From contig JAKAGT010000030.1 in NCBI GenBank assembly GCA_021825585.1, forward strand, positions 1-54,552: a DNA stretch of 54,552 bases, given 5' to 3'. The notes beneath the pieces are model-generated. The model saw nothing but the letters and a program-made list of their open reading frames with translations. It was not told where the DNA came from and did not search any database. This DNA comes from Bacteroidota bacterium (GTDB lineage Bacteria; Bacteroidota; Ignavibacteria; Kryptoniales; JAKASW01). This document shows positions 1 through 7,111 of this stretch, one piece after another; position 1 is the stretch's first letter, and each line of letters begins with the position of its first letter. The position numbers and the translations under genes were made by a program.

Positions 1-105
1 ATGGAGGAATCATCTCTTCGGATCTTAGCGAGACAAAAAATGCGCCAACTCTAAACTAACAAAATATCATGATTACGGCTCAACAAACTTTGTACACAAA
101 AATGT
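1..105. other. Window edge upstream of hflX, no gene assigned
   Basis: Short 17-18 codon open stretches end in stops at 52-54 (frame 1) and 57-59 (frame 3). Either could be the tail of a gene beginning outside the window, but neither is recognisable. Stops occur in all three forward frames here, so none can supply the missing N-terminal strand of HflX. No promoter or ribosome-binding site was recognised. Confidence 0.3.
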
Positions 106-1284
106 TTGTTCCCCGACAGACTCCTAGCGGATACTGCAGGCGCGAAGGTCGTCAGAAAGGTCTTCCAGGAGAGACAGACTCCAGACCCGGCGTTCTTCCT
201 GGGCAAGGGAAAAGCCGAAGAAATACGGGCCATTTGCCAAGCCGAAGACATTAATCTTGTAATCTTCGACGATGACCTATCGGGCGTCCAAATAAGGAAT
301 CTCGAAAAAATAATCGACAGGCGCGTCATCGACCGCAGTGCACTTATACTGGACATCTTCGGGCTCCGTGCCCGGTCCCGCGAGGCAAAACTGCAGGTCG
401 AGATGGCACAGCTCAAATACAACATGTCGCGGCTGGCAGGACAATGGCAGCATTTCTCCAAACAGTACGGTGTGATAGGAACCAGGGGACCCGGCGAGAA
501 ACAGATCGAAGTAGACAGGCGGGTCATCAAGAAGCGCATTTCGGTTTTGCGGGAGAAACTGGATGCGATATCCGGCCAACGTTTCCTCCGCAGGGCGCAC
601 CGAAGCGAATTCCCTAAGTTTGCACTCGTGGGATATACGAACGCCGGGAAATCGACCTTGTTGAACGTCCTCACCGGCGCCGATTCTTTCGTCGAGAACA
701 GGTTGTTTGCCACGCTCGATACTTCTACCAGGAAAGTTTTCCTTTCCTCTTCGCTCCAATGTCTCCTCGTGGACACTGTCGGCTTCATCCGCAAGCTACC
801 GCCCGACCTCGTCGCGTCCTTCAAGTCTACTCTGGAGGAGGTCGGGTTCGCGGACTACATCCTTCATGTCGTGGACATCTCGAGTGCGAACTTCCGCGAG
901 CGGATCGATGTCGTGAACGAAACGCTTGCAGAACTGGGCTGCAGCACCAAGCCGGCGATCCTGGTCTTCAACAAGGTGGACCGGGTCTCCGACTTCGGAA
1001 TCGTGAGGAGCGTCCTCAACGAGTACGACGGCAACTCGGTTGCAATCTCGGCTGAACGACACATAAATCTCGGCGAGCTCAAGGAAGCAATGATAAGGCT
1101 GATGGGAGCAGACATAGTCGAGAAGTCATTCCGGATAAAACCCACGGAATCTGAGAAGCTCGCCAAGATACTCTCGGTTGCCGAGTTTGTCCAGGAGAGC
1201 GGTCAACCCGGAATCCTGCTCCATCTTAAAGTCAGGATGAGGAAAAAGGATTGGGAGAAACTGCGACGCGAGATTTACGCGTGA
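106..1284 (+). CDS. hflX: GTPase HflX, N-terminus atypically short
   Basis: Ribosome-associated GTPase that splits or rescues stalled 70S ribosomes. The N-terminal HflX domain is recognisable from LADTAG (about residues 7-12) through GKGKAEE (33-39) and the DRSALILDIF segment (76-85). The GTPase domain follows, with the P-loop GYTNAGKST (176-184), the DTVGF switch (223-227) and an NKVD base-recognition motif near 290. The C-terminal domain is complete. The N-terminus is odd: HflX proteins normally carry about 25-30 more residues, including a first beta strand, before the LADTAG segment. Here the only in-frame start is a TTG at 106 with no visible Shine-Dalgarno, and an in-frame TGA lies at 70-72. 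A frameshift, sequence error or real truncation are all possible. Family assignment is very secure; the start is not. Confidence 0.93.
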   Translation: MFPDRLLADTAGAKVVRKVFQERQTPDPAFFLGKGKAEEIRAICQAEDINLVIFDDDLSGVQIRNLEKIIDRRVIDRSALILDIFGLRARSREAKLQVEMAQLKYNMSRLAGQWQHFSKQYGVIGTRGPGEKQIEVDRRVIKKRISVLREKLDAISGQRFLRRAHRSEFPKFALVGYTNAGKSTLLNVLTGADSFVENRLFATLDTSTRKVFLSSSLQCLLVDTVGFIRKLPPDLVASFKSTLEEVGFADYILHVVDISSANFRERIDVVNETLAELGCSTKPAILVFNKVDRVSDFGIVRSVLNEYDGNSVAISAERHINLGELKEAMIRLMGADIVEKSFRIKPTESEKLAKILSVAEFVQESGQPGILLHLKVRMRKKDWEKLRREIYA

Positions 1285-1309
1285 AGACCACATCGGAGCG
1301 AGTGATAAA

Positions 1310-1717
1310 ATGAATGTCCTAGATAAGACCCTGTACCACCAGATCCACCCCTTCAAAATTACAACCGATGTGATTGCCGCCTTCGTCGCCGTGTACTTGT
1401 TCTGGCTTCATTCGATTGTGATCGGCCTGGTCGTTGCCTTCCTGCCGTCGCTCACGATCTCTCTCTTTATGCTTCGGCTGATGGACTTCGAAAACCAGAA
1501 GCGCTCCAGGCTGGGAAAGTATGTCAAAAGGTACATTGGGCGGGGCGCCGACACCGCCCGTTCTCTCGGTTTCCTGGTAATGCTCGCCGGCGGCTGGTTC
1601 CACCTTATCTGGCTGATTGCGCTCGGATTCCTGGCTATTGTCATGGCATGGACCAACGGATTGGTCTATAAACGGGAAATGCCTGTCCAACCTTCACCAC
1701 GGAGACAGGGAAGATGA
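1310..1717 (+). CDS. Small multi-pass membrane protein, unknown function
   Basis: A 135-residue hydrophobic protein that I do not recognise. Roughly residues 20-58 form two membrane segments; a basic loop (KRSRLGKYVKRYIGRG, about 64-79) follows, then one or two more hydrophobic segments (about 84-122) and a short polar tail ending in a basic RRQGR. The topology suggests an integral inner-membrane protein. It starts 25 bp after the hflX stop and is probably co-transcribed with it. No catalytic motif is visible. Confidence 0.6.
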   Translation: MNVLDKTLYHQIHPFKITTDVIAAFVAVYLFWLHSIVIGLVVAFLPSLTISLFMLRLMDFENQKRSRLGKYVKRYIGRGADTARSLGFLVMLAGGWFHLIWLIALGFLAIVMAWTNGLVYKREMPVQPSPRRQGR

Positions 1718-2087
1718 GGAATCCCCGAACCGCTTCGACACAAGTCCATATAAAGGAATGATTTGCCCACCATGCTAGATTTTACACCGCTCTCGTTTGA
1801 CTAATGCCTCCGGACGCAGATTTATTGTCAGCTTAAACGGGACTTCACACTAGGTTAAAGTTGGCCCCCTAACTTGTAGGCAAAGGGGAACGGAAGGCGC
1901 TGCTAATAAAGGCCTCCACAAGACCAAACCACCCAAGCCACAGTTCGAAGCAAGCAGCGCCTTTCTCCTTTTTTTCCGCATTCCACGTATTTCAATGACA
2001 ATCATGAACGTCAGGTTCTGGAGGGAAGAAGAACTCACCGGTGGCGGCTACAGCGAGACGTTTCGCTTTATTCGCTCCCTTTCGACT
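1718..2087. other. Intergenic region without a recognised gene
   Basis: I see no convincing coding sequence. It contains a long-looped inverted repeat (1894-1963, listed separately) and leads into the tRNA-Gln promoter. Confidence 0.5.
1894..1963 (+). other. 11-bp inverted repeat with 48-nt loop before a T-rich tract
   Basis: AAGGCGCTGCT at 1894-1904 is the exact reverse complement of AGCAGCGCCTT at 1953-1963. A T-rich stretch with seven consecutive T residues follows at 1969-1975. This resembles a terminator with an unusually large loop, or the closing stem of a small structured RNA. The pairing is seen directly; the function is unknown. Confidence 0.4.
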
Positions 2088-2116
2088 TTGATTTTATCGG
2101 TTTGGACAACTATATT
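2088..2116 (+). promoter_or_regulatory. Sigma-70-type promoter of tRNA-Gln
   Basis: TTGATT (2088-2093) and TATATT (2111-2116) are separated by exactly 17 bp. Transcription would start near 2123, about 75 bp upstream of the tRNA. The same hexamer pair at the same spacing occurs before secD and the DivIVA-domain gene. Confidence 0.7.
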
Positions 2117-2198
2117 CTAAGCCAAGACGCAAAAATTCTATTACCGTATTGAGGGCGTCGGAATTCCTTGAAAAATATTTGGTAAGACGCCTGGTCAT

Positions 2199-2270
<72 letters not shown>

Positions 2271-2275
2271 CGAAA

Positions 2276-2524
2276 ATGAGTTTTTATGTCTATGTCCTGA
2301 AGAGTGGTAAGACTGGGAAGTTTTACATTGGCCAGACGAACGATCTTGAGGACAGATACAGAAGACACAATGAAGGTAGAGTCAAATCGACGAAGGCCGG
2401 TGTGCCGTGGTCGGTTGTGTACTTTGAGAAATATGAGACGAGAGCTGAGGCGATGAGACGCGAGCATGAGTTGAAGAGCCTGAAAGGAAACGAGAGATTC
2501 CGAAGAATTGTCGGAGTCTCGTAA
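2276..2524 (+). CDS. Small GIY-YIG nuclease wedged behind tRNA-Gln
   Basis: A single-domain GIY-YIG nuclease of 82 residues, in the UPF0213/YhbQ-like size class. Visible motifs are YVY (residues 4-6), YIG (17-19), the catalytic-type arginine of LEDRYRRHN (about 27) with His31, and a REHELK segment near 62-67 carrying the likely metal-binding glutamate. I chose ATG 2276, because a longer reading would translate the tRNA itself. There is no real Shine-Dalgarno, so translation may be inefficient or rely on the processed tRNA transcript. The stop codon (2522-2524) runs directly into the partial tRNA copy, so the gene fills the whole space between the two tRNA segments. The family is certain; its target and biological role are not known. 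Confidence 0.9.
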   Translation: MSFYVYVLKSGKTGKFYIGQTNDLEDRYRRHNEGRVKSTKAGVPWSVVYFEKYETRAEAMRREHELKSLKGNERFRRIVGVS

Positions 2525-2580
2525 GCGGTAAGGCATCCCGCATAGCGGGACATTCGGAGGTTCGAGTCCTCCCGCCCCAG
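2523..2580 (+). pseudogene. Partial tRNA-Gln copy with replaced anticodon arm
   Basis: It has the D-loop-like segment (2523-2535), then TCCCGC-ATA-GCGGGA (2536-2550), a perfect 6-bp stem with a 3-nt loop where the anticodon arm should be, and then an exact copy of the tRNA-Gln variable loop, T arm and 3' acceptor strand. The 5' acceptor strand and a pairing D stem are absent, so it cannot fold as a functional tRNA. It overlaps the stop of the GIY-YIG gene by 2 nt and ends 27 bp before prs. Confidence 0.75.
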
Positions 2581-2607
2581 CACCTTTACAAGCACAAGCG
2601 ATGGTAA

Positions 2608-3540
2608 ATGGACGGAATTAAGATATTTTCTGGCAGAAGCAATCCCGATCTTGCTGAGAAGATCGCCCATGAGATTGGCGAACCCCTCGGCGAGAGGGAG
2701 ATCATGAATTTCAGTGATGGTGAGATTTGGGCCAAGTATTCGGACAATATCAGAGGCTCGGACGTGTTTATCATCCAATGCACATTCCCGCCAGCCGAAA
2801 ATCTGATGGAGCTTCTTATAATGATAGACGCGGCAAAGCGTGCGTCCGCTTCGCGCGTCACGGCCGTCATACCGTACTTCGGTTACGCCCGTCAGGACAG
2901 GAAGGATCAGCCGAGAGTCGCGATTACATCGAAACTGGTTGCGAACCTTCTTACCAAAGCAGGTGCGGAACGCGTTCTCACCATGGACCTGCATGCGGCC
3001 CAGATCCAGGGTTTCTTCGATATACCGGTCGATCATCTCTACTCATCGGCGGTCTTTGTTAAGTACATAAAGGAATTAAAGATTCCGAATTTGGTCGTAG
3101 TTTCACCGGACGTTGGCGGGATTAAGTTTGCCCGTGCTTACGCGACGCGTTTGGACGCTGATCTTGTTCTTATTGACAAGCGCAGGCCAAAAGCGAATGT
3201 TGCAGAAGTGGTGAACATCATCGGCGATGTGAAAGGTAAGAACGTGCTGATTGTAGACGACCTTATCGATACTGCTGGCACCTTCACCGCGGGCGTGCAT
3301 GCCCTGAAAGCCGCAGGTGCAAATGACATATACGGCGCGTGCACACATCCGGTCTTCAGCGGCAACGCAATTGAGAGGATCGAGAACAGCCCGATGAAGA
3401 AACTGATTATCAGCGACACGGTGCCTCTGAAGAAAACATCGAACAAGATTGAAGTAAGGTCCGTGGCGAGACTCTTCGCGGAGGCGATCAGAAGGACTTA
3501 CCAGAATGAATCGATCAGTTCATTATTTGAAATCAAGTAA
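2608..3540 (+). CDS. prs: Ribose-phosphate pyrophosphokinase
   Basis: Cytosolic enzyme that makes PRPP from ribose 5-phosphate and ATP for purine, pyrimidine, histidine and NAD synthesis. At 310 residues it has normal class I length. Visible landmarks are FGYARQDRKDQ (91-101), the DLHAAQIQGFF segment (127-137), the catalytic flexible loop KRRPKAN (191-197) and the PRPP-binding loop VDDLIDTAGT (216-225). The ATG at 2608 gives the standard N-terminus MDGIKIFSG; the Shine-Dalgarno is weak. It begins the prs-rplY-pth-rpsF-ssb-rpsR-rplI string and is probably transcribed from the tRNA-Gln promoter through the GIY-YIG gene. Confidence 0.98.
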   Translation: MDGIKIFSGRSNPDLAEKIAHEIGEPLGEREIMNFSDGEIWAKYSDNIRGSDVFIIQCTFPPAENLMELLIMIDAAKRASASRVTAVIPYFGYARQDRKDQPRVAITSKLVANLLTKAGAERVLTMDLHAAQIQGFFDIPVDHLYSSAVFVKYIKELKIPNLVVVSPDVGGIKFARAYATRLDADLVLIDKRRPKANVAEVVNIIGDVKGKNVLIVDDLIDTAGTFTAGVHALKAAGANDIYGACTHPVFSGNAIERIENSPMKKLIISDTVPLKKTSNKIEVRSVARLFAEAIRRTYQNESISSLFEIK

Positions 3541-3549
3541 GAGGATACA

Positions 3550-4206
3550 ATGAAAGAAATCGTATTGAATGTTGAGAACAGGACCTTGATGGGTAAGAAG
3601 GCGAAAAGACTGTTTGGTGAGAAGAAGGTCCCGGGTGTATTTTATCTGGGGGAAGAAAATGTTTCCGTACAGGCCGATGAAGCACCGATCCGCTCTCTTG
3701 CAAGATCGCATACCACCCATCTGTTGAAAGTGAAATTCCAGGATGGGAAGGAAAAGCGCGCGATTTTAAATGATGTGCAATTCGATCCGGTTTTTGGCAG
3801 CATCCTGCATTTCGATTTACATGGAGTGAAAGAAGGACAGAGGATCACATTGCAGATACCGGTTCAACTCGTCGGCACTCCCAAAGGGGCGAAGGACGGC
3901 GGTATTCTTCAGCACTCCATTCACAGGATAAAAATTCAATGCGATCCCGACAGCGTCCCGGAACATATAGAAGTGAACATATCGGAGCTCGGAATCACCG
4001 ACTCTATCCACATAAAGGACATCAAAGTCGAAGGGGCTAAGATACTCGACAATCCAGAGTCTGCAATTGTAACGGTCGTTCCGCCCCCGTCGCTCAAGGA
4101 AGAGACTCCTGAGGCTGCGGCAGAAGCGGCAGCTGAACAGCCGGCTGAACCCGAAGTCATTGGAAAGTCCAAGAAGGCCGAAGGCGAGGAAGAGAAGGAA
4201 GAGTAA
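3550..4206 (+). CDS. rplY: 50S ribosomal protein L25 (Ctc form)
   Basis: Binds 5S rRNA in the large subunit. This is the long general-stress (Ctc/TL5) form of 218 residues. The N-terminal L25 domain covers about residues 1-95, and a second beta domain (about 100-180) contains the usual RITLQIPVQLVG-like strand. The C-terminal tail, about 30 residues, is rich in Ala, Glu and Lys and presumably disordered. It lies 9 bp after prs, the conserved prs-ctc-pth neighbourhood found in many bacteria. A GAGG Shine-Dalgarno sits just before ATG 3550. Confidence 0.96.
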   Translation: MKEIVLNVENRTLMGKKAKRLFGEKKVPGVFYLGEENVSVQADEAPIRSLARSHTTHLLKVKFQDGKEKRAILNDVQFDPVFGSILHFDLHGVKEGQRITLQIPVQLVGTPKGAKDGGILQHSIHRIKIQCDPDSVPEHIEVNISELGITDSIHIKDIKVEGAKILDNPESAIVTVVPPPSLKEETPEAAAEAAAEQPAEPEVIGKSKKAEGEEEKEE

Positions 4207-4257
4207 GAGAGTACGCGGAATTAAATTGAGCGACTTTTTGCGCAAGGTCATGATCTG

Positions 4258-4827
4258 GTGGGAAAGAAGATGATTGTCGGGCTAGGGAACGTCGGCAGAG
4301 AATATGAGGGGACGCGGCACAACGTGGGCTTCGCCGTTGTCGACCGTGTCGCCGCAAAATTCAAGGAGTCGTTTGTCCCCGGCAAAGGGGAATATTATTC
4401 CGCGCAAATACGTCACCGCGGCGAGGAAATTGTGTTGCTCAAGCCGACCACATACATGAACAACAGCGGTATTGCCGTCAGCGATGCAGTGGAGCGATTC
4501 GGAATATTGCACGAGGACATCCTCGTAGCTTACGACGACTTCAATATTCCCCTGGGCAAACTGCGATTGAGAAAGAGCGGCGGTGACGGCGGACATAACG
4601 GAGTTTACTCTATCATATACCAGCTTAATAGCGAGAACTTTTCCCGGTTAAGATGCGGCATCGGCACCGAAGATGTTGTCCCGGGAAGAGATATGGCGGA
4701 TTTTGTTCTTTCAAAGTTCGAGGCAGCGGAAATCCCTGTAGCTCAGAAAATGATAGAAGGGGCCGTGGATGCGGCTTTCGTCTTCGTTAACGAAGGGATA
4801 GAAACTGCCATGAACAGATTCAATTAA
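4258..4827 (+). CDS. pth: Peptidyl-tRNA hydrolase
   Basis: Releases tRNA from prematurely dropped peptidyl-tRNA. Landmarks are the catalytic histidine in TRHNVGF (His21), the MNNSG loop (67-71), the catalytic aspartate pair in AYDDFNIPLG (91-100) and GGHNG (111-115). The first signature reads GLGNVG instead of the usual GLGNPG, a Pro-to-Val change. The start may be GTG 4258 or ATG 4270; the latter gives the family-typical MIVGLGN and has a GGTGG sequence upstream. Length is 189 or 185 residues, normal for Pth. It lies between rplY and rpsF in a translation-related operon. Confidence 0.97.
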   Translation: MGKKMIVGLGNVGREYEGTRHNVGFAVVDRVAAKFKESFVPGKGEYYSAQIRHRGEEIVLLKPTTYMNNSGIAVSDAVERFGILHEDILVAYDDFNIPLGKLRLRKSGGDGGHNGVYSIIYQLNSENFSRLRCGIGTEDVVPGRDMADFVLSKFEAAEIPVAQKMIEGAVDAAFVFVNEGIETAMNRFN

Positions 4828-4900
4828 ACACACTGCTGTCCGCTTCGATCGGTTCCGGAAGACGGAGATCGATTTCACCGGCGGACAGCCAAATTGACCA

Positions 4901-4919
4901 AAGGAGGTGAAGTAAACTG
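4901..4919 (+). promoter_or_regulatory. Strong Shine-Dalgarno placing a CTG start for rpsF
   Basis: AAGGAGGTGA at 4901-4910 matches the anti-Shine-Dalgarno sequence throughout. The following 6-nt spacer leads exactly to CTG 4917, which is in frame with S6. Its distance to ATG 4950 (39 nt) is too long for that codon to be the start. Confidence 0.75.
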
Positions 4920-5330
4920 AATATCGTACGGCGAGAATACGAGACAACGATGATTGTCAATTCCAACCTTGAAGACAGCCAGGTTGAAGCTGTAATCACG
5001 CGTTACCAGGAAATCGTTATGAAGAACGGCGGTGCGGTAACAAATGTCGACCGCTGGGGGCGAAGACGTCTGGCGTATACTATCAGGAAGAAGAATGCAG
5101 GGTATTACGTACAGATGCTCCACAATTCTCCGACGGATATAATCCCCAAGCTCGAACAGGCGTTCAAGCTCGATGAGGAGGTAATCCGTCACCTTACAGT
5201 AGTGGTTGACAAGAACATGCAAAAAGCGCGCGCAGGAATCAAGAAGCATCGTCGCAGACACACGTCGAGAAGCGAGCACTCCGATAGTGCTGCTGTCGGG
5301 TCTGGAAAAGATCATGATCAGAAGTCTTAG
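4917..5330 (+). CDS. rpsF: 30S ribosomal protein S6, apparent CTG start
   Basis: S6 binds S18 and 16S rRNA on the platform of the small subunit. The protein has the conserved WGRRRLAY segment and the EAVITRYQEIV helix. The first ATG in frame (4950) would delete the first beta strand, REYETTMIV, which the fold requires. Reading upstream leads to CTG at 4917, placed 6 nt after a perfect AAGGAGGTGA Shine-Dalgarno (4901-4910), giving an N-terminus MNIVRREYE. No ATG, GTG or TTG exists in frame between the Shine-Dalgarno and 4950, so CTG is the best start. Length is then 137 residues. The C-terminal 30 residues are charged and variable. Confidence 0.93.
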   Translation: MNIVRREYETTMIVNSNLEDSQVEAVITRYQEIVMKNGGAVTNVDRWGRRRLAYTIRKKNAGYYVQMLHNSPTDIIPKLEQAFKLDEEVIRHLTVVVDKNMQKARAGIKKHRRRHTSRSEHSDSAAVGSGKDHDQKS

Positions 5331-5388
5331 CGGCGGGACGTCGACTTGTCCTTACCATGTACAAGGCTAATTTATTGATGGAGGATTT

Positions 5389-5862
5389 ATGGCTGACCTA
5401 AAGATGCCCGAAATGAACAGCGTTATTATTGCAGGTAACTTGACCAAAGATCCCGTGTTCCGGCAGACTACGAACGGAACGCCTGTCGTGAATTTTACTG
5501 TTGCTTCAAACAGGAAATTCCGGGACAGCGGGAACCAGTGGCAGGAGGACGTGTGCTACGTAGGCATAGTTGCATGGAACAAACTCGCAGACAGCTGCCG
5601 CGATAGACTGAAAAAAGGAAGCGCGGTGCTTGTCGACGGTGAACTGCAAAGCAGGAACTGGAAGACAGACGACGGACATAATCGCTCGATCGTCGAGATC
5701 AAGGCGAGACGGATACAGTTTCTGAACAAGCACGGGCGTCAATCAGATATTCCTCCCGATATAGAAAATGAAGAAGACCAAACGACGTTTACAGACGATT
5801 CCTTCGATCGGTTTTTGACGAGCGAGGAATCGGATCTGTTGCGAAACAACGGACACAAATAG
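5389..5862 (+). CDS. ssb: Single-stranded DNA-binding protein lacking the usual acidic tip
   Basis: The OB-fold covers about residues 9-117: NSVIIAGNLTKDP, then the TPVVNFTVASNRKF strands, WQEDVCYVGIVAWNKLAD, and GELQSRNWKTDDG. It coats single-stranded DNA. ATG 5389 has a TGGAGG Shine-Dalgarno. The C-terminus is odd: most bacterial SSBs end in a DDDIPF-like acidic tip that recruits partner proteins, but this one ends LLRNNGHK after an acidic stretch (about 125-145). Its place between rpsF and rpsR is the classic ssb location, so this may be the housekeeping copy with a degenerate tip, or another SSB may exist elsewhere. Confidence 0.93.
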   Translation: MADLKMPEMNSVIIAGNLTKDPVFRQTTNGTPVVNFTVASNRKFRDSGNQWQEDVCYVGIVAWNKLADSCRDRLKKGSAVLVDGELQSRNWKTDDGHNRSIVEIKARRIQFLNKHGRQSDIPPDIENEEDQTTFTDDSFDRFLTSEESDLLRNNGHK

Positions 5863-5875
5863 CGAGTAGAAGAAA

Positions 5876-6112
5876 TTGGTACCTGTAAAAGAAATAAAGA
5901 AGAGAAAAGTCTGCAGATTCTGCGAAAACGGTGACGTCTATGTCGATTATAAGGACGACAAACGTCTCATAAAGTTCACCTCCGAGCAGGGGAAGATCAT
6001 ACCCCGGCGGGTGACGGGAACTTGCGCCAAGCATCAGCGGCAACTTGCGCTCGCCATCAAGAGGGCGCGCCACCTTGCAATGCTGCCATACGTCTCAGAC
6101 ATAATAAGATAG
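5876..6112 (+). CDS. rpsR: 30S ribosomal protein S18
   Basis: S18 binds S6 and 16S rRNA. The 78 residues show the CRFCENG segment (Cys13 and Cys16), [26 protein letters not shown] and a short tail. The CxxC plus CAKH arrangement indicates a cysteine-containing, potentially zinc-binding S18. Start is TTG 5876, 13 bp after ssb; no ATG exists upstream in frame. Coupled with rpsF and ssb. Confidence 0.96.
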   Translation: MVPVKEIKKRKVCRFCENGDVYVDYKDDKRLIKFTSEQGKIIPRRVTGTCAKHQRQLALAIKRARHLAMLPYVSDIIR

Positions 6113-6113
6113 A

Positions 6114-6204
6114 AGTCAGTACGTAGTAAGAAGTAGGTAGCGAAGGAGCCACCCGGTTCCCCCTGATTTTTCTACTTACTGCTTACTCCCTACTACATAC
6201 TGAT
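6114..6204 (+). repeat. Imperfect inverted repeat of GTAGTAAG-type sequence between rpsR and rplI
   Basis: The left arm (about 6114-6140, containing TCAGTACGTAGTA) and the right arm (about 6171-6204, containing TACTACATACTGA) are imperfect reverse complements separated by roughly 30 nt. Both arms have a low-complexity GTAGTAAG-like composition unlike the surrounding coding sequence. It sits inside a ribosomal operon, so the transcript would carry a long hairpin. It could be an RNA-processing site, an attenuator or a dispersed palindromic repeat. Confidence 0.55.
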
Positions 6205-6221
6205 TTTGACAAGGAGTCTAT

Positions 6222-6671
6222 ATGAAAGTCATTTTGAGAAAGAATCAAGAAGGACTCGGTGAAATCGGGAAAGTGATCGATGTGAAGGACGGTTACGCGA
6301 GAAACTACCTCATCCCTCAGAAGGTCGCGTATCCCTATTCTCCCGGTTACATGAAGATGATCGAAAACGAGAAGAAAGCTTACCAGGCAAAACTGAACCG
6401 CGAGGTTCATGATGCGGAAACCCTCGCTCAGAAATTGAACGCCGTCGAGATCTCGATAGAGGTTCAGGCCGGCGAGGAAGATAAACTTTTCGGGTCGGTT
6501 ACTTCACAGATGATTGCCGACAAGCTGGCCGAGAAGGGCCTCGAGGTCGACAAACGGCGCATCGAGCTCTCTGAACCGATAAAGATGCTTGGTAATTTCA
6601 AGGTTCCAATCAGGCTTCACCAGCAGGTCGTTGCCGAGGTTGGCGTCGCGGTAATCAAGCAGGCCGAGTAA
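6222..6671 (+). CDS. rplI: 50S ribosomal protein L9
   Basis: Two-domain elongated ribosomal protein. The N-terminal domain (1-50) carries GLGEIGKVIDVKDGYARNYLIPQ, the L9 signature. A connecting helix rich in Lys, Glu and Ala (about 50-80) leads to the C-terminal rRNA-binding domain with AGEEDKLFGSVTSQMIA. At 149 residues it is normal length. ATG 6222 is preceded by AAGGAG. It ends the operon; a terminator follows at 6685. Confidence 0.97.
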   Translation: MKVILRKNQEGLGEIGKVIDVKDGYARNYLIPQKVAYPYSPGYMKMIENEKKAYQAKLNREVHDAETLAQKLNAVEISIEVQAGEEDKLFGSVTSQMIADKLAEKGLEVDKRRIELSEPIKMLGNFKVPIRLHQQVVAEVGVAVIKQAE

Positions 6672-6684
6672 TTTATGACCGGGC

Positions 6685-6714
6685 GGGAGGGGATCCTCCC
6701 TCCCTCCTCTTTTT
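6685..6714 (+). terminator. Terminator after rplI
   Basis: GGGAGGG (6685-6691) pairs with CCCTCCC (6698-6704) around a 6-nt loop, followed by a pyrimidine tract ending in five T residues (6710-6714). It ends the prs-to-rplI transcription unit. Confidence 0.7.
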
Positions 6715-6973
6715 CCTTCAGCGATTCCTATGCAAGACTTCCCGGTGTTTTGCCAATCCCCTTCCATCCATCATTTCTCCAGTCAGCGTCCCTGAACATC
6801 TTCATTCTCCAGGAGTATGGTCTTTGGTCCTGTTCAAATCTGCCGGAGAGAAGTCCGCAAGGCGGGTGAAGATGCCCCATGGGCGCAACGAGGCGGCCTC
6901 AAAGAGTGCAGAATTCAGCTGCTAGGTGCGTTTATTCCGGCATGGTTTTTTCTAGTGGTTCTTCCGCGCGTTC
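6715..6973. other. Intergenic region, no gene seen
   Basis: Open reading stretches here have no recognisable domain and no good ribosome-binding site, and their composition does not look coding. The korA promoter follows. Confidence 0.5.
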
Positions 6974-7002
6974 TTGATTGGACGGCAAATCAGAGTTAAT
7001 TT
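6974..7002 (+). promoter_or_regulatory. Promoter of korAB
   Basis: TTGATT (6974-6979), a 17-bp spacer and TAATTT (6997-7002). Initiation near 7009 would give a leader of about 100 nt containing the hairpin at 7057-7083. Confidence 0.65.
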
Positions 7003-7056
7003 AGAATAAGTTATGTGTGGAAAGTTTAAGTGTTATGACGGTGTTTTATTCTGTTA

Positions 7057-7083
7057 GATGGTTCCGTTCTTGGACGAACCATC
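7057..7083 (+). promoter_or_regulatory. Leader hairpin upstream of korA
   Basis: GATGGTTC (7057-7064) and GAACCATC (7076-7083) form a perfect 8-bp stem with an 11-nt loop. It ends 28 bp before the korA start and is not followed by a T-run, so it is not a typical terminator. It could be an operator palindrome or an mRNA structure near the ribosome-binding site. Function is inferred only. Confidence 0.45.
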
Positions 7084-7111
7084 GTGAAAGCAACTAACCG
7101 AAGGAATATGT

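Noticed and set aside
2523-2580. Second functional tRNA gene
   Set aside because: No 5' acceptor strand, no pairing D stem and no anticodon loop.
2323-3036. 237-codon minus-strand reading frame
   Set aside because: Antisense to the GIY-YIG gene and prs, without any recognisable domain.
6675-6869. Short reading frame after rplI
   Set aside because: It runs through the rplI terminator and has no Shine-Dalgarno.
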